DNA from: Thermoplasmata archaeon
GTDB lineage: Archaea > Thermoplasmatota > Thermoplasmata > Lutacidiplasmatales > UBA184
Length of the DNA: 6,191 nt
Assembly (NCBI GenBank): GCA_030043835.1
Contig: JASHWY010000098.1
Span: forward strand, 1 to 6,191
Direction of reading: 5' to 3'
Positions within the stretch are counted from its first letter, which is position 1. Each line of letters opens with the position of its first letter. Position numbers and translations under genes: made by a program. Of the stretch, positions 1 through 3,650 are shown piece by piece. The notes under the pieces were generated by a model that saw nothing but the letters and a program-made list of their open reading frames with translations, did no database searches and was not told the DNA's origin.

Positions 1-1
1 G

Positions 2-313
2 GAGCTTCGCGACCGGCTCCGCGAGGAGCAGCGGGCGCCGCCCGAGCTGCTCGTCCACGGGGACATCCCCGAGGCCGACCTCGCGGACGCGTGGGACGCC
101 GCGCTACGCCGTCCGATCGGCGAGGCGTTCCCGCTCCTCTCGCTCTGGAATCCCCGGACGGGCCGGGACCGGCTCGTCGCGCTCTTCCTCGCCGCCCTCT
201 TCCTCGCCCGCGAGCAGTCGATCGAGCTTCGCCAGGAGATCCTCATGGAGTCCCCGGTCCTGGTCGTGCGGACCACGGACGAGCGGCACCCCGTCGTGGA
301 GGCGACCCCCTAA
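2..313 (+). CDS. scpA: Segregation and condensation protein A, C-terminal part (5' truncated by window edge)
   Basis: Open from the window edge to TAA at 311-313, giving the last 103 residues. ScpA is the kleisin subunit that bridges SMC ATPase heads in the chromosome-organising SMC-ScpAB complex and binds ScpB. What is visible is an acidic/basic linker (ELRDRLREEQ near the edge) followed by a helix-rich C-terminal segment containing GRDRLVALFLAALFLAREQS and then a short strand (SPVLVVRTT). This matches the usual kleisin C-terminal winged helix, in which a hydrophobic helix is followed by a polar turn and a Q-E-containing helix. The identification rests heavily on the next gene, a clear scpB only 6 nt downstream, because this fragment alone has a weak signature. 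The N-terminal SMC-binding half lies outside the window. Another small winged-helix protein is possible but less likely given the scpB neighbour. Confidence 0.8.
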   Translation, partial: ELRDRLREEQRAPPELLVHGDIPEADLADAWDAALRRPIGEAFPLLSLWNPRTGRDRLVALFLAALFLAREQSIELRQEILMESPVLVVRTTDERHPVVEATP

Positions 314-319
314 CGAGCC

Positions 320-1192
320 ATGCCTTCGAAACTCGACGACCTCGTCTTCCAGGTCGAGGCGGTCCTGTTCGCGGCCGGAAAGCCGCTCAGCGTGAAGGAA
401 CTTACGACGGCCCTTGGGCTCGACGACTACCGACCGGTGCAGCACGCCGTCCGGACCCTCGAGCGTACCTACGCGAACCGCCAGTCGGCGCTCGAGGTGC
501 GAAGGGTGGGCGACCGCTACGCGCTCCAATTGGAGGAGCGGTACGTCGCCACCGTCCACGCGGTCACTCCCGTCGAGATGGCCCCGAGGACCGTGAAGGC
601 GCTCACGCTCATCGCCTACCATCAGCCGATCCTCCAAAGCGTGCTCGTTCGCATGATCGGTGACGTCGCGTACGAGGAGGTCCAGCACCTGCGTGGGTTA
701 GGGCTCGTCAGCACGGAGCCGAAAGGATCGACGCTCGAGCTCACGACCACGAGGCGGTTCGCCGAGTACTTCGGGATCGCCTCGACCCGCCCCGAGGAGA
801 TCCGACGGTTCCTCGAGCAGAAGCTCGGCGTCGCGTCGTCTCCCGCGGAGGTCGCGACCGCTCCCCAAGGACCCTCGGAGACCGCGCCAGGGCTTACGCG
901 GACTGAGCCGACCGATGGCGAGCAGAGCCCCCCGCCGTCCGCTCCGGAGCCTGCGCCGGAGCCGACCCTAGCCGAGACGAGCCCGTCCGCAAGCGGCTCG
1001 AGCATCGGCCACCCGCCGGCCGAGGCAGCGAACGGTCCGGACCCCGGCGTAGCTCCACCCGAGCGCCTACCGACCGAGTGGCGTGTCCCTCCCGTCCCGG
1101 ATCCTTCGACCGGCCCGCGGAGCCATCCACCGCGGCGACATCGGAGCCGGCCGTTACCCCGTCCGCCGCTCGCCTTTGAACCAATCCGTTAA
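320..1192 (+). CDS. scpB: Segregation and condensation protein B with long disordered C-terminal tail
   Basis: ScpB dimers bind the ScpA kleisin and regulate the SMC complex in chromosome condensation and segregation. The core occupies about residues 5-172: a first winged helix beginning VEAVLFAAGKPLSVKEL (12-28), then the family hallmark LTLIAYHQPILQSVLVRMIG (95-114), an LRGLGLV turn (124-130) and the TTTRRFAEYFGI strand-helix (142-153) matching the usual tT..F...fgl ending. ATG 320 lies 6 nt after the scpA stop, so the two genes form an operon. Residues about 173-290 are a low-complexity Pro/Ser/Glu/Ala tail that becomes Arg/Pro-rich (RSHPPRRHRSRPLPRPP). A tail of this length is not part of the usual ScpB core. 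The last codons (AFEPIR) and the TAA are embedded in the promoter-like repeat at 1171-1198, so the gene's end overlaps the next promoter and the tail may have been extended by loss of an earlier stop. Confidence 0.92.
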   Translation: MPSKLDDLVFQVEAVLFAAGKPLSVKELTTALGLDDYRPVQHAVRTLERTYANRQSALEVRRVGDRYALQLEERYVATVHAVTPVEMAPRTVKALTLIAYHQPILQSVLVRMIGDVAYEEVQHLRGLGLVSTEPKGSTLELTTTRRFAEYFGIASTRPEEIRRFLEQKLGVASSPAEVATAPQGPSETAPGLTRTEPTDGEQSPPPSAPEPAPEPTLAETSPSASGSSIGHPPAEAANGPDPGVAPPERLPTEWRVPPVPDPSTGPRSHPPRRHRSRPLPRPPLAFEPIR

Positions 1193-1198
1193 ACAGTC
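1171..1198 (+). promoter_or_regulatory. Promoter/operator element, copy 1
   Basis: The element contains TTTGAACCAATC (1175-1186) followed by a GTTAAAC box (1188-1194). It matches 1540-1567 at 26 of 28 positions, exactly 369 bp apart. The centre of GTTAAAC is 29 nt before the ATG at 1220, the right distance for an archaeal TATA box with a leaderless or nearly leaderless transcript. The scpB stop TAA (1190-1192) lies inside the box. Reading GTTAAAC as the TATA box and TTGAACCAATC as an operator or upstream element is inference; the conservation and spacing are seen directly. Confidence 0.65.
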
Positions 1199-1219
1199 AG
1201 CCTCTCTCTCACGGCGCCC

Positions 1220-1498
1220 ATGGGGGTCGCCGAGCTCCTCGTCGCCGTGCTCGTGGCAGGGATCTCGGCCGTCAGCGCCGGGCCTCCGGCGCTCGCCTGA
1301 GCCCGCTCGAGGGACGTCCGCTTCCTCCTCCTCGCAGGCGCCAACGCCGCGCTCGTTGTTCTCGGCGCGATCTGGGCGTGGGGCCAGCTCCCCGTGAGCC
1401 CTCCCTCGTGGACCGCCTCCCAACTTCCGACGTCATCCATCGTGCTCGCCATGCTGCTACTCCTTCTTGCGTCCAGCCTCTGGTCCCGACGTGCCTGA
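1220..1498 (+). pseudogene. Small three-helix membrane protein paralogue interrupted by in-frame TGA
   Basis: From ATG 1220 the frame reads MGVAELLVAVLVAGISAVSA and on to codon 26, meets TGA at 1298-1300, then continues in the same frame to TGA at 1496-1498. The full frame is 279 nt, exactly the length of the intact paralogue at 1589-1867, with no frameshift or indel. After the TGA it keeps the best-conserved block, VLGAIWAWGQLPVSPPSW, matching VLGAVWTWGELPVSPPSW in the paralogue, and a third hydrophobic helix ending SLWSRRA. The TGA aligns with a Gly codon (GGT), so a GGA-to-TGA change would explain it. The promoter element in front is intact. Readings in order of likelihood: a recent nonsense mutation, a sequencing error, a functional 26-residue one-helix peptide, or programmed readthrough. 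The function of the family is unknown to me. Confidence 0.75.
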
Positions 1499-1501
1499 CC
1501 G

Positions 1502-1561
1502 ATGGAGGACGAGCTCCTCGCCCTCTCGGCTGCTCCTTTCGCCTTTGAACCAATCAGTTAA
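1502..1561 (+). pseudogene. Truncated start of winged-helix regulator gene (duplication remnant)
   Basis: ATG 1502 opens a 19-codon frame, MEDELLALSAAPFAFEPIS, ending TAA at 1559-1561. Its first nine codons match the start of the intact regulator at 1871 (MEEDLLTLS), 21 of 27 bases. After that the sequence switches to the copy 2 promoter element, whose GTTAAAC box contains the stop codon. It sits 3 nt after the preceding TGA, the same spacing as in the intact copy. It is a breakpoint relic, and any peptide made would lack all of the DNA-binding domain. Confidence 0.75.
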
Positions 1562-1567
1562 ACCGTC
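1540..1567 (+). promoter_or_regulatory. Promoter/operator element, copy 2
   Basis: This has the same layout as the element at 1171-1198: TTTGAACCAATC (1544-1555) and GTTAAAC (1557-1563), with the box centre 29 nt before the GTG at 1589. The 26/28 match to copy 1 far exceeds the similarity of the genes that follow, which points to selection on the element. It probably drives the intact membrane protein and the regulator together, with a leaderless or nearly leaderless start. Confidence 0.68.
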
Positions 1568-1588
1568 GGGACCACCTCGCCGTCGACC

Positions 1589-1867
1589 GTGACCCTGCCC
1601 GACCTCTTCGTGACGGTCCTGATTGTAGGGGTCTCGAGTATCAACGCCACGCTCGCGGCGTTGGCCGGTTATCGCTCGGGAGAGAGACGGTTTCTCGCCG
1701 TGTCCGCGGCGAACGGGGTCATGGCCGTCCTCGGCGCCGTCTGGACGTGGGGGGAGCTCCCGGTCTCGCCCCCTTCCTGGTCCGTTGCCCAGTTTCCCGT
1801 GCCTCTCCTGCTTCTCCTCGCCGCCGTGCTGTTCCTGGTGAGCACGCTCTGGCCGCGACCGGCGTGA
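1589..1867 (+). CDS. Small three-helix membrane protein paired with winged-helix regulator
   Basis: This 92-residue protein matches no family I recognise. Three hydrophobic segments are visible, at about residues 4-26, 35-55 and 71-88. The basic loop GYRSGERR between helices 1 and 2 suggests that loop is cytoplasmic. That places the PVSPPSW loop after helix 2 outside and the C-terminus inside. VLGAVWTWGELPVSPPSW is the block best conserved in the upstream paralogue. Start choice: GTG 1589 lies 29 nt from the GTTAAAC box centre, the same geometry as ATG 1220 in the paralogue, and paralogue lengths match exactly. The TGA stop (1865-1867) is followed at once by the regulator's possible GTG and then ATG in the same frame, so the two are co-transcribed. 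The likely role (inference) is to sense a membrane or cell-surface signal and hold or inhibit the regulator. Confidence 0.75.
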   Translation: MTLPDLFVTVLIVGVSSINATLAALAGYRSGERRFLAVSAANGVMAVLGAVWTWGELPVSPPSWSVAQFPVPLLLLLAAVLFLVSTLWPRPA

Positions 1868-1870
1868 GTG

Positions 1871-2398
1871 ATGGAAGAGGACCTCCTCACGCTCTCCACG
1901 CGCCGTCTGCTCTACGACGCCGTCCGAACCCACCCGGGAGTGGGCGCACGAGAGGTGCAGCGGGTCGCCGGCACAGGCTGGGGAGAGACCGTTTACCACC
2001 TGGATCGGTTGACCGAAGGCGGGCTCCTCCACCGCGAGCGCGCCGGTCATCAGGACCACTACTTCATCGCCTCGGTCCCCCTGGCGGACCGGCGGCTCCT
2101 TAGGTTCGTTCGCTCGGTCTCCGCACGTCACGTCCTGGTCGCCCTTCTGGAGGCTCCCGGGTCGACCGTCCCGGACCTATCGGAACGAACCGGCCTGAGC
2201 CCCGGACGTCTCTCCGTACATCTCGGTCGCCTGCTCGAGAGCGGCGTGTTGGAAACCGGACGTCAGGGACGACTGAGGACGTTTGCCGTGGTGGACACGC
2301 CCCGGGTGGTGCGGCTCCTCACGACGTACCGTGAGAGCCTCTCCGACCGTTGGGTCGAGAGCTTGCTGGAGACCTGGTCGGAGTTGTTCCGGCCCTAA
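1871..2398 (+). CDS. Tandem winged-helix transcriptional regulator
   Basis: A soluble 175-residue protein with two winged-helix DNA-binding domains. The first is at about residues 10-67: TRRLLYDAVRTHPGVGAREV, a recognition-helix stretch ETVYHLDRLTEGGLL, and a wing ending HYFIAS. The second is at about 84-142: ARHVLVALLEAPGSTVPDLS, then LSVHLGRLLESGVL and a wing ending RTFAVV. A C-terminal helix (about 143-174) may dimerise. This resembles archaeal ArsR/MarR-like tandem winged-helix regulators. ATG 1871 is preferred over GTG 1868, which immediately follows the TGA of the membrane-protein gene, because the duplicated remnant upstream keeps the ATG but has CCG at the GTG position. It is co-transcribed and in the same frame as the membrane protein before it. 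Its targets are probably the TTGRACCAATC elements at 1171, 1540 and 2409, meaning autoregulation plus control of the downstream surface operon. That target assignment is inference. Confidence 0.85.
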   Translation: MEEDLLTLSTRRLLYDAVRTHPGVGAREVQRVAGTGWGETVYHLDRLTEGGLLHRERAGHQDHYFIASVPLADRRLLRFVRSVSARHVLVALLEAPGSTVPDLSERTGLSPGRLSVHLGRLLESGVLETGRQGRLRTFAVVDTPRVVRLLTTYRESLSDRWVESLLETWSELFRP

Positions 2399-2408
2399 CG
2401 TTTCTCGA

Positions 2409-2444
2409 GATTGGACCAATCGATTCTGCGGTTGGACCAAAAAG
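2409..2444 (+). promoter_or_regulatory. Double TTGGACCAA operator and promoter region
   Basis: GATTGGACCAATC (2409-2421) is a perfect inverted repeat with 6-bp arms around a central A. A second TTGGACCAA lies at 2432-2440, centre-to-centre 21 bp, about two helical turns. The first site shares the TTGRACCAATC core with the elements at 1176-1186 and 1545-1555. The A-rich ACCAAAAAG overlapping site 2 lies about 30-40 nt before the next gene's start codons and could serve as a TATA-like box. The pair looks like a dimer-on-dimer operator. Binding by the adjacent regulator is inferred. Confidence 0.6.
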
Positions 2445-2469
2445 AGAGTGACCCTCCCCGGCTTCTTTC

Positions 2470-2473
2470 GGAG
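2470..2473 (+). promoter_or_regulatory. Shine-Dalgarno-like GGAG deciding the start of the surface protein
   Basis: GGAG at 2470-2473 is followed by GTG 2473, ATG 2476 and ATG 2479, all in frame. Only ATG 2479 has a normal 5-nt spacing, so it is the preferred start. The genes at 1220 and 1589 lack such a site and appear leaderless. Confidence 0.45.
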
Positions 2474-2478
2474 TGATG

Positions 2479-3459
2479 ATGTCGTTCCGACCGAACCGCT
2501 CCGCCGGATCGCTCCGACGGCGATTCGCCTTGGCGGGAACGAGTTCGGCGCTGGCCATCCTACTGCTCGTCTTGGCGGTTCCCCCCGGGGTTGTTGGGGA
2601 AGCGGTGTGGAACCCCGACCCTCCCCATTGGACGAACGGGGCCGTCCTCTGTCAGTTTGCCGCCAGTCAACCCGAGGTGAACGTCTCGGCGCTCAGTCTG
2701 GCCGGGACGGGACTCATGGCCTCTCTCACTGGGATGCAGGAGCTCCGTCCGAACGGGTCGGTCGCCGCGGTCGCCCACCTCGCCGGGGTCAACTGGACAG
2801 TGGCCAACCTCTCCGGTGAGTACTCCTACGACCTTGCCTATTCGACCCAGGCCACGGTTCTCTCCCCGTCGACCCCCGCCTCAGTAGTCGGCTCGGTCGA
2901 CCTCGGGGTAGAATTCGTTCTCGCCGCCTACGCGGGGTCGCCTGCGGGCAACACCACGTCTGTCGCGGTCGAACTCACGGTCGCCAATTGGACGTGGCAA
3001 GGGTCGGGGGACCGACTTCAGGCCACCTTCTCGATGAGCCCGACTGACCCCGCCTCCGAGCGCCTGAACCCCTCGACCGAAGGCGGCTGGCTACTGGCGA
3101 ACGTCCTGAACGCGTCGGGGCATGCCCTCGAAGAGATGGGGTTCGCAGAGAACGCCACCGCTCAGCCGCTCACGGGATCCCAAGAGCTCGTGAGCGCCAC
3201 CTCGACCCTGACGATCTCCTCCCCCGCGTCCGCGCAAGTGACGGTCACTTTCGGCGGGACCGCCGGCTTGTTCCGGGCCCTCGCGTTCAGCGCTCAGGTG
3301 GCGGTCGTTCTTCCCGCCGCGATCGCGGGAATTCCCGCGGTCGACTTTCTCGCCGTGGGCGGCTCGGCGGTGGCCGCCAGTCTCGCCATCGCGCTCTTCG
3401 CGCGCCGGCTCCGAGCTCGGCCGTCCCGGCTCATCTTCGCTGACGAGGAGAGAAAATAA
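2479..3459 (+). CDS. Membrane-anchored, sequon-rich surface protein
   Basis: I recognise no specific family. From ATG 2479 (326 residues) there is a basic N-terminus (RPNRSAGSLRRR), a hydrophobic signal segment at about 16-34, and a likely cleavage area near VVGEA. A Ser/Thr/Ala/Val-rich, probably beta-structured ectodomain follows. A hydrophobic membrane anchor sits at about 286-308, with a second hydrophobic stretch at about 268-286, then a basic cytoplasmic stop RRLRAR. Eight N-glycosylation sequons are visible (NVS, NGS, NWT, NLS, NTT, NWT, NAS, NAT, at about 68, 92, 105, 110, 158, 170, 211 and 225) and only one Cys. This is the layout of an archaeal cell-surface glycoprotein exposed outside and anchored by its C-terminus. 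The stop overlaps the next start (TAATG), and a glycosyltransferase gene follows in the same operon. Upstream lies the paired operator at 2409-2440. An adhesin, envelope or transport-accessory role is possible but not shown. Confidence 0.8.
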   Translation: MSFRPNRSAGSLRRRFALAGTSSALAILLLVLAVPPGVVGEAVWNPDPPHWTNGAVLCQFAASQPEVNVSALSLAGTGLMASLTGMQELRPNGSVAAVAHLAGVNWTVANLSGEYSYDLAYSTQATVLSPSTPASVVGSVDLGVEFVLAAYAGSPAGNTTSVAVELTVANWTWQGSGDRLQATFSMSPTDPASERLNPSTEGGWLLANVLNASGHALEEMGFAENATAQPLTGSQELVSATSTLTISSPASAQVTVTFGGTAGLFRALAFSAQVAVVLPAAIAGIPAVDFLAVGGSAVAASLAIALFARRLRARPSRLIFADEERK

Positions 3460-3650
3460 TGGACTCCTCTCTGAAAGAGCGCTCGGTTGATTCCGGGGGA
3501 AACGACCCGAGGGGGAACCTGGCGGTCGTCACCGCCGCCGGGCCCCAGGCGGCGCTTTCCGACGAGCTACTCCTCCTCCCCTTCGCCGAACTGGACCTTC
3601 CCCATGAAGTCTGGCGCCGCCGCCCCCTGAGGCCTTCGGACTTCCTATGA
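3459..3650 (+). CDS. Small hypothetical protein, translationally coupled on both sides
   Basis: This 63-residue protein is not one I recognise. The ATG at 3459 overlaps the previous gene's TAA (TAATG), and its TGA overlaps the next gene's ATG (ATGA at 3647-3650). Such tight overlaps on both sides argue that it is translated. The N-terminal half is polar (DSSLKERSVDSGGNDPRG). The C-terminal half has an amphipathic stretch, DELLLLPFAELDLPHEVW, followed by a basic RRRPLRPSDFL end. There is no signal peptide, membrane helix or metal-binding motif. Third-position GC is high, as in its neighbours. The size and position before a glycosyltransferase/nucleotidyltransferase would suit a small partner protein or a peptide substrate, but nothing in the sequence proves either. 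It could also be a chance frame in a region where the downstream gene actually starts later. Confidence 0.55.
   Translation: MDSSLKERSVDSGGNDPRGNLAVVTAAGPQAALSDELLLLPFAELDLPHEVWRRRPLRPSDFL

Larger units (their letters stand above)
1171..1897 (+). repeat. Diverged tandem duplication, 369-bp offset
   Basis: Copy 1 is about 1171-1528 and copy 2 about 1540-1897. Each holds the 28-bp promoter element, a 93-codon reading frame including its TGA stop, a 3-nt gap or alternative start codon, and the ATG plus first codons of a regulator gene. The regulator starts match at 21 of 27 bases (1502-1528 against 1871-1897). The offset is 369 bp, a multiple of three, throughout, so no indel has been kept. Protein identity between the membrane-protein copies is about 47% (43 of 92 by eye), so the duplication is old. 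The junction lies at about 1529-1539, where copy 1's regulator ends abruptly and the copy 2 promoter begins. Confidence 0.85.

Noticed and set aside
1298..1300. TGA read as glycine (as in some Gracilibacteria) or as selenocysteine
   Set aside because: The paralogue has Gly at this position, but scpB, the regulator, the surface protein and the glycosyltransferase have no internal TGA over about 1,500 codons. TGA also appears as a normal stop at 1496, 1865 and 3648. The base composition and gene set do not fit a UGA-Gly lineage, and no Sec context is seen.
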